Made by a program: the position numbers and the translations under genes
Notes under the pieces: model-generated
What the model saw: only the letters and a program-made list of their open reading frames with translations
Told to the model about the DNA's origin: nothing
Databases searched by the model: none
Shown here: in pieces, positions 26,791 through 36,429 of the stretch
Layout of the letters: each line of letters begins with the position of its first letter
Position numbering within the stretch: the first letter of the stretch is position 1
Assembly: GCA_013399305.1 (NCBI GenBank)
Contig: VXAI01000180.1
Span: 248,001 to 312,000, forward strand
Direction of reading: 5' to 3'
Source: Rostratula benghalensis
Lineage: Eukaryota; Chordata; Aves; Charadriiformes; Rostratulidae
DNA length: 64,000 bases

Positions 26791-26863
26791 ATAATATTGA
26801 GACAGACGAGCTTGCTTCCTTGACCCCACTGGCTGCCCCAGATGTGTTCCTGCTTTCACTCAG
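26791..26863 (+). other. Candidate internal coding exon (73 nt)
   Basis: A strong acceptor (T-rich tract ending TTGTTGCAG at 26790) and a consensus donor (CAG/GTAAGAG, intron start 26864) flank 73 bases. Only one frame is open. After two bases that complete a codon it reads NIETDELASLTPLAAPDVFL and continues LSL, ending with AG of a split codon, so the intron phases would be 1 and 2. I do not recognise the protein. The sequence could equally be an alternative or non-coding exon, or a decoy; 24 open codons alone are weak evidence. Confidence 0.3.
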
Positions 26864-27628
26864 GTAAGAGGATGTTTTGGAAGTTTTTCACGATTTGGGG
26901 ATTATCACGTGGCTACTGATGTCAAAAGGAGACAGTTTGTGCTGTGTTTTTTTTGTTTTTTTTTTTTCTTTCACAAGGTGATTGGCATGTAGATATTGGT
27001 TGAAAATTCAGAAGCGTGAATTTTTAAATTTCTCGGTGAGCTGTGGGATTTGGGCGGGTGGATGGAAATGTGGGTGTGTTGACAAGCTCCTTCATGGTTA
27101 TGAGGATCTTGCTCCTTTGAAGGGCATTTCTACCTGGAAATAAACCATTTTCTAAGAAACCCAGCTAACAAAGTCAAATTTCTTACAGATTTCTTTTTTT
27201 GGGTTCTGGTTGGAATCTCTGTAGTCTAACAGAAAGTGAATTTGTAGCTTTGCTGCAGCTAGGCAACTCGTAATATCTCTTGTGTGAATTCTCCAGTGGC
27301 AAATAAGTTGAGCTCACTCTTCAGTCTTTCCTTGGGCAAAGGCAGTAATAATGTTTCTCATTTATCTGCTTGCTTGTTTTCCAAAAGTGTGACGAAACTC
27401 AATATCGTGGATACAATTACTGCTTTATTAAAAATAAAGGGTCAGGGGTTCAAAAATCAGGGACTGAGGGAGGGAAGAGGCAGTGTGTATTTGTACGTAT
27501 GTCACATGGTTATATAAGCTTTGTTTCCTTAAAGGCACACTAAAAACCTCGGTGTTGTGTTGGCAGTAAGAGCTAATATAGCTCTTCCTTGATCTACTGT
27601 GTTAACCTTCTGCCGCCTTAGATTCCAT

Positions 27629-27680
27629 TGTGCTTGAGTTCTGATAAAGGTGCATGATGTGCTTGAGTTCTGATAAAGGT
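27629..27680 (+). repeat. Two-copy tandem duplication, 29-bp period
   Basis: The 23-base string starting TGTGCTTGAGTTCTGATA occurs at 27629-27651 and again, without mismatch, at 27658-27680. Identity over 23 bases implies a fairly recent local duplication by slippage. Confidence 0.9.
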
Positions 27681-27997
27681 TTAGGAAGGGATGAGCTGCT
27701 CTTGTCCTAATATGGCCTGTGGGGTCCCAGTAAAAGTCTCCTTTTGGTTTTGTGCATTTGAAATAAAGTGTGTCTTTAATGAGTAAACTGTTTAATAATG
27801 ATTTGCAGGGGTTTTGGCATAGAAGTATCCAGTGTTGTCTTCCAGCAACCCAGTGAAATCCTAACATGGCAGGTGTTGCTGTACACATTGCTGGATTTAT
27901 TAATTTTTTCAATTTAAATTTTATTTATTTTTATTGGTGAGACATCTAGGAATACTAAAACACATGTAAGAACACGGACAACTATACTTGATGAATA

Positions 27998-28585
27998 TTG
28001 CTTTATTTCTTTATTGTTGAATTTCATTCCTTCATCTGTCCTACTCCCAAACCTAGAGCTGAGCGTGGCAGGCTTGTGCTTGGTGCAGTTGTCTCGTTTG
28101 GTCGCTGTGTGAGGTTTGCTGTGGTGAGTTATTTCATACAGGCCATAGAATTGACTGCTCTGCTCAATGAGCCAGCTTTTGAAATACCTGCTAAGTCTCT
28201 ATCCAGAACTTGTCTGGGGGAAAAAAAAAAAGAAAAACCAACAAAATACCCCCTTTTTTTTTTTGGCATCGCTGTAGAGTGTGCTGTGTTTATTAATAAT
28301 CTCCCTCTTGAGTTTTTTTGTTTGTTTGCATTTCCCATGGAGGAATGCCCTGATCCCATCTGTGCAGCAGTTACTGCTGCATTAGCACTCTCACTTCTAA
28401 ACACAACTGTGTTACTCTTAGCATCTGAACAGGAAACAACCTTGGAAAGGGAGAAGTATCAGGATACTTGCGTAAGCTTTCTTACAAAGTTCGATCAATA
28501 TAAAACACTAAGTCATTTGAGATGTAGCCTCCTGGAAACTTGGAGGCACCTTCCCATCTTTTCAGCAAGAATCTTGCCCTTTTGA
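27998..28585 (+). other. Longest open frame, probably non-coding
   Basis: 195 codons without a stop, starting at an ATG. No domain was recognised. A lysine-rich stretch (GEKKKEKPTK) comes from a poly-A run and a phenylalanine run from a poly-T run, both typical of chance frames through low-complexity DNA. The C-terminal half (from MEECPDPICAAVTAALALSLL) is more protein-like, with a short hydrophobic stretch. There is no promoter, no splice framing and no polyadenylation signal close downstream. Chance remains the best explanation. Confidence 0.12.
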
Positions 28586-28867
28586 GTGGAGGTTGCTAAT
28601 CCTTTATTTAGCTGCATGTAGAAGTCCCTCAAAATCAAGGCTGGTGCACCCTGTTGGTGTTACTGGCTTTGGTTAGGTCTCCTGTCACCAGGCAGCCCAC
28701 CCTGAGAGATGGACCACCTCCTCAGTTGGACCTTGTCCTCCCTCCATGGACAGCCAGAGCTGCTAAGTATGTGGAGCTGTCATTCTGGCACACTTTGTAC
28801 ATAAAAAATAATAATAGTTCAAAGCAACCCTTGAAGCAGCAGAGAACTATTGTGCTTCCATTCCTTG

Positions 28868-28975
28868 GAGCGCTCTGTTACGCACAGACACGCGCACGGA
28901 GCCTTGCATTTTGTGTGCCCCGGGCTCCCCATATGGGTTTGCTGCCTGCCTCGCTGACACCCTCTCGTCTGAGTC
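28868..28975. promoter_or_regulatory. CpG-enriched patch with AP-1/MAF-type site
   Basis: About eight CpG dinucleotides fall within roughly 110 bases, well above the surrounding sequence, including a CACGCGCACGG run. Immediately downstream is TGAGTCAGCA (about 28968-28978), an AP-1 core extended like a MAF recognition element. It is too short for a CpG island, but could be an unmethylated regulatory site. Confidence 0.25.
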
Positions 28976-30317
28976 AGCAGCCAGGGAGGGAAAGACAGGC
29001 ACCACAGCCATTTTTTTTTTTTTGCTCCTGTTGAGAAAAGAAGCCTGCTTCTGTGACACAGAGAATAAAGCTGCATTCCCCAGCCCTTTCTAAAACATAC
29101 ACATTGCGCTCAGTGTGATATTTGCTTCTTATTGGCACCATTCAGTGTTTTGTTCCAGTGCCCTTCCAATTATTACTGTATATTAATTTTGATTAGACAG
29201 GAGGCTGCTTTGTGAGTCTTGACTTCCTGCCAGTACAATCAAGTGTGAGCCATGGGAATGAAAAGCAAATGTTACTTTCAAAACCTTGTGGAGAATATAT
29301 TACTTACAATTTGCAGTAAATATATATAATTTTTAAAAGAATAAATGTCTTTGTTGGCTGGCAAGGAATCTGCCCTATCCTGAAGGGGGAAAGAATATCT
29401 GGAAATCGATGCTATGTATGTATAAACTATTTTGTGTATTTGTTTATTTTTCAATTTTTCATTTTGTATATTTTCAGTATTTCAACCTTTATATTCTTTT
29501 TTTTTTTTAATTTTTAATTAGCTGTTCCTTTAATGGATCACTAGCTGGTATATGAGTTAGAGGAGCAGAATCAGTGTCAGAAAAAACAGGAATGGCTTAG
29601 GTTCCTAAACTCCTCATGGCAAAATGTACCCAAGGAACTCGGGTGGGAATTTGTTCAGGCAAGTTCTGTGGCCTGTGCTATTGAGAATGGGTGGGCACAG
29701 AGTTATCCCATCCCCACCACCAGTCTCATCTGTTAATTCTGCAAGTTTAATTCTCAGAGCTCACAAAAAGGAAACTAGAGTACTTGTACAGTACTTGTAC
29801 GGGGTCTGAAAAAGGAGTTCTTTCCTCCTCCTTGATCTGCTTGTTTTTCTGGCTGAAGTAATTGTCCTTCTTGGTCCCCTTCTTCACCTCGCTCCCTTCT
29901 TTTGGCTGGTGACTACTGAGTTGTCACCATACATTACTTACTGTTGAGAGGATAACTCCTATGCCCCTGCTGCACGTAGCTCAGTCAGCAGCAGGTGCTG
30001 GAAGAGCAAAGCATGTCAATATTTTATGCATTTAAAATCAAACACATTGAGTCACATATGGCTGCTCTGAGGAGCGCTATACATAAGTCTGCTTACTTTA
30101 GGTGTGTTAAACTGCTATCACTAATGTACTACTAGCCTGGTAAAATAAAAGTGATAGTAAGCAAGCAGCACAATAAAGAAGCATTATCTAGACTATGAAG
30201 TGAAGTACCTGAAAATGACAAAATAGTTGATTTATAGCTGGGGACTGAATTATATTTGTGTGTGTATGCATGTATTTTGTGTGTATGTGGAAGAAAAGAA
30301 AAAGGTATTGGAAGTAG

Positions 30318-31008
30318 ATTCACCAAGGGAGAATCATGCCTAATCTGATATACAATGGCATGACTGGCTGGATAGATGAGGGGAGGGCAGTGTGTGCTGT
30401 CTACCTTGACTTCAGCATGACTTTCAACACTGTATCCCACAGCATCTTCATAGGTAAGCTTAGGAAGCGTGGGTTAAATGAGTGGACAGTGGGGTGGATT
30501 AAAAACTGGCTGAAAGACAGAGCTTAGAGAGTTATGATTAGTGGTCCAGAGTCTAGTTGGAGGTCTGTAACAACTGGTGTTTCCCAGGGGTCACTGCTGT
30601 TTCCAGTTCTCTTCAATGTAGTCATCCATGACCTGGATGAAGGGACAGAGAGCACCCTCAGCATGTTTGCTGATGACACACCACTGGGAGGGGTGGCTGA
30701 CACACCAGAAGGTTGTGCCACCATCCAGAGAGACCTGGACAGGCTGGAGAGTTGGTGAGAGAAGAACCTGATGAAATTCAACCAGGGCCAGTGTAGGTGC
30801 TGCGCCTGGGGAGGAAGAACCCTCTCCACCAGAACAGGTTGGGGGCTGACCTGCTGGAGAGCAGCTCTGAGGTGAGGAAAGAGACCTGGGAGTCCTGGGG
30901 GACAGGGGGGGGCCCATGAGCCAGCAATGGGCCCTTGTGGCCAAGAAGGCCAATGGCATCCTTGGGGGGGGCATCAGGAAGAGTGTGGCCAGCAGGTCCC
31001 TATGACAG
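30318..31008 (+). mobile_element. CR1 LINE, reverse transcriptase part, 3' end missing
   Basis: Internal part of CR1 ORF2. It encodes, in pieces, the fingers and palm of the reverse transcriptase: AVYLDFSMTFNTVSHS at about 30393-30440 (the first palm aspartate is in YLDF), GVSQGSLL at about 30578-30600 and FADDT at 30666-30680 (the catalytic palm motif). [11 protein letters not shown] follows. The frame is split by a TAG at 30525-30527 and a TGA at 30756-30758. The element stops near 31008, before the end of ORF2 and the 3' untranslated region. That is unusual, since CR1 copies normally lose the 5' end, so a later deletion or rearrangement is implied. Confidence 0.93.
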
Positions 31009-31023
31009 GAAAATCATGTGTGA

Positions 31024-31042
31024 CCATGGAATTACAGAATGG
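31024..31042 (-). mobile_element. Possible CR1 terminal remnant
   Basis: CATGGAATTACAGAATGG resembles the complement of the extreme CR1 3' end, which in this family is built of ATTCTGTGATTC-like octamers. It lies within 20 bp of the truncated end of the plus-strand CR1, in opposite orientation. It is very short and could be chance. Confidence 0.25.
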
Positions 31043-32643
31043 GTCATAAGAGGTGTGCACAAAGTGGGAAGGGTTTAGCATGGACACTTCCCATTTGTTT
31101 AGTTCTGATTTCACAGCTGCAATCTTACTTTAACTTAAACTTTTATTTATAATTTAAGTCTACTGGAGTTAGACCATCATACTCTTGTTTTTACCTTTTT
31201 CAGTACTTAATCACTGCCATCTTGAAATCTTCCTTCAGGAGATGAGCTTGAGCTCTGAATTTTTTGTTATCCCAGCATGGATCTCCAAGAGTTGCCCTAT
31301 AGAAATAACTGCTGTAACTGGGAAGGGTGAGAAGGTTGGCAGGTCAGATGGGGGATCTTGGGTTATTGTCTATGTTCAGCTGAGGAGGCGTAGCTGAGAT
31401 GTCTAGTTGCTTTCATCCATATGTTGTGTCTGCTTTAAGTGTGGTTCTCTCTGCATCTGCCAACACAGACCTTGGCTTAATGGGTTTGTGTACCCTTGGT
31501 TGGTCTTTAACTACCTTCTGCTACCAGAAGAAGGATCACTCAAATGAAAGGGAAAGAATATTTTTTTTAATAGTCTATCTCGCTGCCGAACTGAAAACCA
31601 GGAAAGGTTGTCTCTGGCTAGTGAATTCCAAATTTTCAAGTCTTCTGCCATAACGAAAGAACAACAGAAATGATCCTCATAGGAGACCTTAGGCTAAATG
31701 CTTAGAAACACCTTATTTAAGGACTTCTTAACAGCTTATCCAAAAAAAATAAACACACCCACCCCCAGCCCCTCAGCAAAAAAGCCTGTCCAGTTTTGGT
31801 ATGGTTTGGTTTTGGTTTGTTTTTCACTTAATCATATAGCAAAGATAAACCTGCTGAAAAAAATAAAAATAATGACAGTGGACTTTGGGAAGCCAGTTTT
31901 TAATTTTGTTACTGTGGGGGTGAGACAGCTACTGAAGAAATCTGTGAAGAGTTAGCAACACTGGGGAGAGATGAAAGCACAGTACATTGACATTTTTGTC
32001 CTCAAATTATTCTAGCTGCTCCTTTGTACCATTGATAGGCATGTAGTTGAGGTATAACTGTCTACTGAGCATAGAGGGTGATACAGCCAGTCACAAGGCA
32101 AGGGAAGCAATTGAAAATGAATTATATGAAAATAACTTCTCTAGGAAATTAAATTCTGTATAGGGTTTCATTTTCTGGGCTGGAGTTTTGTCTCTGATAT
32201 CAGTTTTATAACTGGTATAAATAAAATTACTTGGGTGGTTCTGTTTTTAAACTGAAAAAAATTAAACTTGATGTCTTAATTGGGAGGATATGATATTGTC
32301 TTTTATTGAAAGAATAACTCTCACTCCGTAAGTTACCATATACTAATGATATTTCCTACAAGCAGACTGGAATAGGGTTTTCTTTTTAATTGTTTTTTCC
32401 ACACTATCCATCTTAAAACACCCCAGAAATCTCCAAACAGACTTGCTCAGAAAATAATTCAGCCAGTTAATGTAGGAGTTACAAAGTAAAAGGAGTACCA
32501 AGCCTGACACTTCTTTGATACTTTAAAAAACCCTCCTAATTTCAAATCAAATTAATTATTCTCCTCGTACTTTTTTCCTCTCCTCTGCTGTTCTGTCTTT
32601 TGATCTCCCTGGCTTCAGGAGGTTTGGGAGCCTGGATACTTAC

Positions 32644-32706
32644 CCTGAGGGACACTAAGTTGATGCTGGTGAAACAGATTATCTCTGCTTGGATTATATT
32701 GCAAAA
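32644..32706 (-). other. Candidate internal coding exon (63 nt), minus strand
   Basis: On the minus strand the acceptor is TTTTTATCTTCTGCAG (AG at the complement of 32707-32708). The donor is a perfect GTAAGT (complement of 32638-32643). The 63 bases between them have an open frame reading LQYNPSRDNLFHQHQLSVPQ, with one base at the start and two at the end belonging to split codons, so the exon is symmetrical and could be skipped without a frame change. The peptide is polar and protein-like, but I do not recognise it. Both splice sites are among the best seen here. Confidence 0.33.
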
Positions 32707-33221
32707 CTGCAGAAGATAAAAACACAAGCCAGGTATAATCCCCTGTACTGTGCACTGAGAGAAGGCAGAAGTAGCTGGACCCTGCAAATCCATGTAATAA
32801 ACAGAGAGCAGACAAAAATGAACAAAGCAATAGAGGCTTCATGTGAATACTGAGCTTTTGGAAATATTTTTAAAGGCATGTTTTAAGGAAATTTATCTCA
32901 GCTCTTAGTTTTCTGAACAAAGCATGTCAGTGATATCTCTGCCTAGAAACACTGTCAAGTGAAAGCTCCCATCTGTAGGCCTCACCCAATTTCAAAGCCT
33001 ACAAATGTATATCATGTCTCCAAATCCTTTCACAGAGCCAGGGAACATCAGCACTGTGTCACCAGCCTGGTCTTCACCTTTGAAAGAGTTTTATTTTACC
33101 ACTGTGGATGGGAGCACTGTGTCTGATGTTTGATGTCCGCAGGAATATGGAGCAAACTCTGCAGTGTCTAAGACCTCCTTTTCATTTCCTCTACCAAATG
33201 CCTCTGCAAAGGGGATAAACA

Positions 33222-33300
33222 ATGAAATTACAGAATGATGGGAGTTGGAAGGGACTGCTGGAGCTCATCTAGTCCAACCCCCCTGCCAGAGCAGATTCCT
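33222..33300 (-). mobile_element. CR1 LINE 3' tail, short
   Basis: The plus strand shows ATTACAGAATGATGGGAGTTGG, then GAAGGGACTGCTGGAGCTCATCTAGTCCAACCCCCCTGCCAGAGCAG-type words, the complement of the last 70-80 bases of a CR1 3' untranslated region. The element is extremely 5'-truncated. Confidence 0.9.
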
Positions 33301-33567
33301 GATCCTTTGTCTATTTGCAGTTGCTCAGCAGTACCAAGGGGTTCACTCCCTGCTACTACCTTGCGTGCCTGTTTTAAACTTGCTAAGTTGTGGTCTTTTA
33401 ATTTGATGAACAGATTTTACAAAAATAAATGCTTGATAAACAGTTGAGAGGTGTTTGTGCAGCTGTGTGTATATTTTCATATGTGTGGAGGCAGGAATTT
33501 AATGTGCTTTTCTTGATGTGTTATAGTATTGATCCCAGGACTTTAAGAACTGTTATCTTGAAGGAGT

Positions 33568-33646
33568 GAATCTCTGGGAAAATTAAAAAAAAAAAGTAAT
33601 AAAGGAGTAAATTTTTACTAATTTATATTTATTTTCCCAGAGATTC
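33568..33646. other. Long inverted repeat (16-bp arms, 79 nt overall)
   Basis: The left arm 33568-33583 (GAATCTCTGGGAAAAT) and the right arm 33631-33646 are perfect reverse complements, separated by 47 bases. The interior has an A-rich left side facing a T-rich right side, and a small nested hairpin AGTAAA-TT-TTTACT at 33606-33619. An RNA from either strand could fold into one stem-loop of precursor-microRNA length. It may also be the relic of an inverted duplication. No transposon family is recognised. Confidence 0.6.
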
Positions 33647-33648
33647 TT

Positions 33649-33710
33649 CATATATATATGTGCTTGTGTAGATATATGTGATTGTGTATATACACACAAT
33701 ATGAAGAATT
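33649..33710. repeat. TA/TG-rich low-complexity tract
   Basis: Alternating TATATA and TGTGTA words directly after the inverted repeat, ending in ATACACACA. A degenerate microsatellite. Confidence 0.75.
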
Positions 33711-34351
33711 TGAGTTTTTCAAAGTTGAATTGTGCAATAGAGAGAAAGCCTATTCTTGCTCTGCCTCACATTTTATTTTACACTGGGAGTGGAGTGACTG
33801 AGAGATTATGGGCCTGACCTGTATTGTCCTCATTCACCGCACTTAGGTTTTGTCTGCTTTAGCAAAATGCTGAATCCTTTTAGCATTAAGTCATTGCAAA
33901 ACCAAGCAAACAACCCCCAAACCTGATAGAAAATATTACAGTAATAAAATAGATATTGTCATCCCACCATAGCTTTCTGAGGCCAACCCTATGCAAACAT
34001 TCCTCTCTTGGGGTGGACTAGTAGGAGTGTAACAACATATTTGTGGCTGTATTTTAATGGATATTTTCAACTGCATTTAACTAACAAAGCTGAGTTCAAG
34101 TAACAGAGCAATACATTATTTTTGCCCATTAGTTCTGTTCGCTGAGGCAGTGTACTCTGGAAATAATATATTCTGAAGTTTTATGAAGTGCTAGGCTGGT
34201 CCTTCTGCTGGTACCTCTTTTTCTATGCTGTATAGAATGATGAACGGGAGTTTCAAACTTTCTGAATATAGGGCACTGTGAAGCAAGACCCACAACATAT
34301 GTAAGTATAAACAGGAGATGTGAATGCAATGGGTCAAGTATGTTTCCTTTA

Positions 34352-34388
34352 TCATAGAATGGGGGACTTGGAAGAGTCAGATCATTTT
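34352..34388 (-). mobile_element. Doubtful CR1 3' terminal remnant
   Basis: ATCATAGAATGGGGGACTTGGAAG is similar to the complement of the CR1 3' terminus (ATCATAGAATGG..TTGGAAGG). Sequence beyond about 34388 does not continue the match. Confidence 0.3.
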
Positions 34389-35472
34389 TTTTTCTATGCC
34401 TTAACTGTGGATCAGCTGGGAATTTTGAACATCTGGGCTGTTCAGATGATAAATTCTCCTTCCAATGTGTTTTATCTGGGAGATGTGCTCAGGATCTGAC
34501 ACGCGCTGATGGGATGGACTGCCACTTCTTGTTCAAAGCATGCCTGAAGGAGGATTTGTGTTTTCCTATACCATAATTCACTGGATGCAGCATGTGCTTA
34601 GGATGTATGAGACTTGGTTTCCCAGATGTCTGCTGGCTTGGAGACACCCTCACCAGGTTCCTGATAGCCTGTGCTTGAAATCCTGACTCTGCAACCCTGG
34701 AAATGGCCAACATCTAAGACGCCTCCTTCTCAAGAGTGTGCCATAATAACTGTTTTAAACAGACTGGCAAGCTCTGAAGCCAAACCGAGTTGCTTCAAAA
34801 CAAACTCAAAACTATTTCAAATAGCAGAAGCAGACCTTAACCTAAGCAAGTCAGAGAGCTGCGTGGCTGTAACCTTACTGTTTCTTGCATTGACCTAGAG
34901 CTTCTTCAGATATTCCGGTGTGGTAATCTTTCAGAGACAGGCTGTGCTCTCATGCATTGCATAACCTGAGGTTAGGGCTTGCCTTCAGGTTTCTGCTGGA
35001 AGGTTGGAAGCTGTAATGCTGTGTTTGTGCACATACGGTCTCCACTATGCCATATCCCTAAAAAGTAAGAGTTCTTAATCAGAATTGGTAACAGTGCTCA
35101 GCACAAGAGAGAACAAGCAAATTTTTAGTGGAAATTGCAAATAGATTGCTTTACCAGTGGGTATGACTTTTCTTTCTGAACAATTCACTGAAAGCTGCTT
35201 GAAAACCACTTGATTAAGAGAGAAAATAGGTCCTTTAGAACAATTTAGAATTAGTTAATTAAACCGCCTAGAGCTTGACCTCATTTGAGAGTCCGTCCCA
35301 TCCATGAACCTTCTGACTTCAGTCACAGCCTGTTGTCGATCTGCTGCTGCCAACTCCCTTCCAAAAGGTGGATGCTTTTTGACAAAACAGATTCCCAGCT
35401 GGGTCATCCAAAGCCTTGAAATCTGCACCTAGCAGTCAGCTCAGTTCTCTGGAAGTCATGTGCTGATTATTT

Positions 35473-36135
35473 CTGGTGGACAGCCAGCTTAACATGAGCC
35501 AGCAGTGTGCCCAGGTGGCCCAGAAGGCCACCAGCATCCTGGCCTGGATCAGGAACAGGGTGGCCAAGCAGGAGCAGGGAAGTGATGGTGCCTCTGTGCT
35601 GGGCACTGGTGAGGCCTCACCTCAAGGGCTGTGTCCAGTGCTGGGCCCCTCACAACAAGAAGGACATTGAGGTGCTGGAGCGTGTCCAGAGGAGAGCCAC
35701 CAAGCTGGGGAGGGGTCTGGAGAACAAGTCCTGTGAGGAGAGGCTGAGGGAACTGGGCATGTTCAGTTTGGAGAAGAGGAGGCTGAGGGGAGACCTCCTT
35801 GCCCTCTCCAACTCCCTGACAGGAGGGTGTAGAGAGGTGGGTGGTGGCCTCTTCTCCCAAGGGAATCAGGACAGGACTAGAGGAAATGGTCTGAAGTTGT
35901 GGCAGGGGAGGTTCAGATGAGATCTTAGGAAGAATGACTTTGCTGGGAGAGTGGTCAGGCCCTGGAACAGCCTGCCCAGGGGGGTGGTGGAGTCCGCATC
36001 CCTGAAGGTATTTCAGTAAAGGTGTAGATGTGGCACTTGAGGGCCTGCTCTAGCAGCTGAGATTATAGGGGGTTTGTGTGTGTGTATGGTTGGACTTGAT
36101 GATCTCAGAGGTCCTTTCCAACCATGAAGAATCCC
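35473..36135 (+). mobile_element. CR1 LINE 3' part, relatively young
   Basis: A 5'-truncated CR1 carrying the C-terminal part of ORF2 and the complete 3' untranslated region. The coding match begins at [19 protein letters not shown] (about 35485-35540). It shifts frame near 35575-35590 and continues through [13 protein letters not shown] and [15 protein letters not shown] to about 35920. The 3' region ends with GATGATCTCAGAGGTCCTTTCC and a worn AAGAATCCCTT terminus near 36135. With one frameshift and a 137-codon stretch still open, this is the least decayed CR1 here. Confidence 0.95.
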
Positions 36136-36353
36136 TTCTAAGAATTGGGATTTACTGGGGCCACACTGTGGCTGTGGAACTATGGGACAGCCCAGGGATC
36201 AGGCTCTTCTGCTGTGGTGCTGTTGCTCTGACTGCTGGGTGTGTGAGGGCTGATACTGCTTTTGGTTCTGGGAATACTGCAGTGAAAAGTTTATCCTCAA
36301 AATGACAGGTGTCTAAAATATTAAAATCTTTGCTTGTTCCCTGCTGTCCTCAG

Positions 36354-36429
36354 CTCACCCAGCCAGCTGGCAGAGAAAAACTGAAGGAAAATTTTAGACG
36401 CTCTCCCCCTTCGCTAAGGAAGGATTTAT
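36354..36429 (+). other. Candidate internal coding exon (76 nt)
   Basis: A long pyrimidine tract ending in TGTCCTCAG (36353) precedes 76 bases that end at a perfect GTAAGT donor (intron start 36430). One frame is open throughout: LTQPAGREKLKENFRRSPPS then LRKDL, in phase 0 with one base left over. The other two frames contain stops. The peptide is basic with a serine-proline pair, the sort of sequence seen in disordered linkers, but no family was recognised. Its phase does not join directly to the candidate at 26791-26863, so another exon would be needed between them if both were real. Confidence 0.35.

Larger units (their letters stand above)
25330..30315. other. Unique non-coding DNA with candidate enhancer, exon and CpG patch
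   Basis: Single-copy sequence. It holds an enhancer-like block (25560-25770), a 16-bp AT palindrome at 26421-26436 within an AT-rich stretch, a candidate exon (26791-26863), a two-copy tandem duplication (27629-27680), the longest open frame of the window (27998-28585) and a small CpG-richer patch (28868-28975). TG-rich low-complexity sequence lies at 30251-30292. No repeat family was recognised. Confidence 0.6.
31045..35470. other. Unique non-coding DNA with hairpin and candidate exon
   Basis: Single-copy spacer. It contains a candidate minus-strand exon (32644-32706), a short CR1 tail (33222-33300), a long imperfect hairpin (33568-33646), a TA/TG-rich microsatellite-like stretch (33649-33710) and a doubtful CR1 remnant at 34352-34388. 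No gene was recognised. Confidence 0.6.

Noticed and set aside
35549..35860. 103-codon minus-strand open frame
   Set aside because: It is the antisense shadow of CR1 ORF2.
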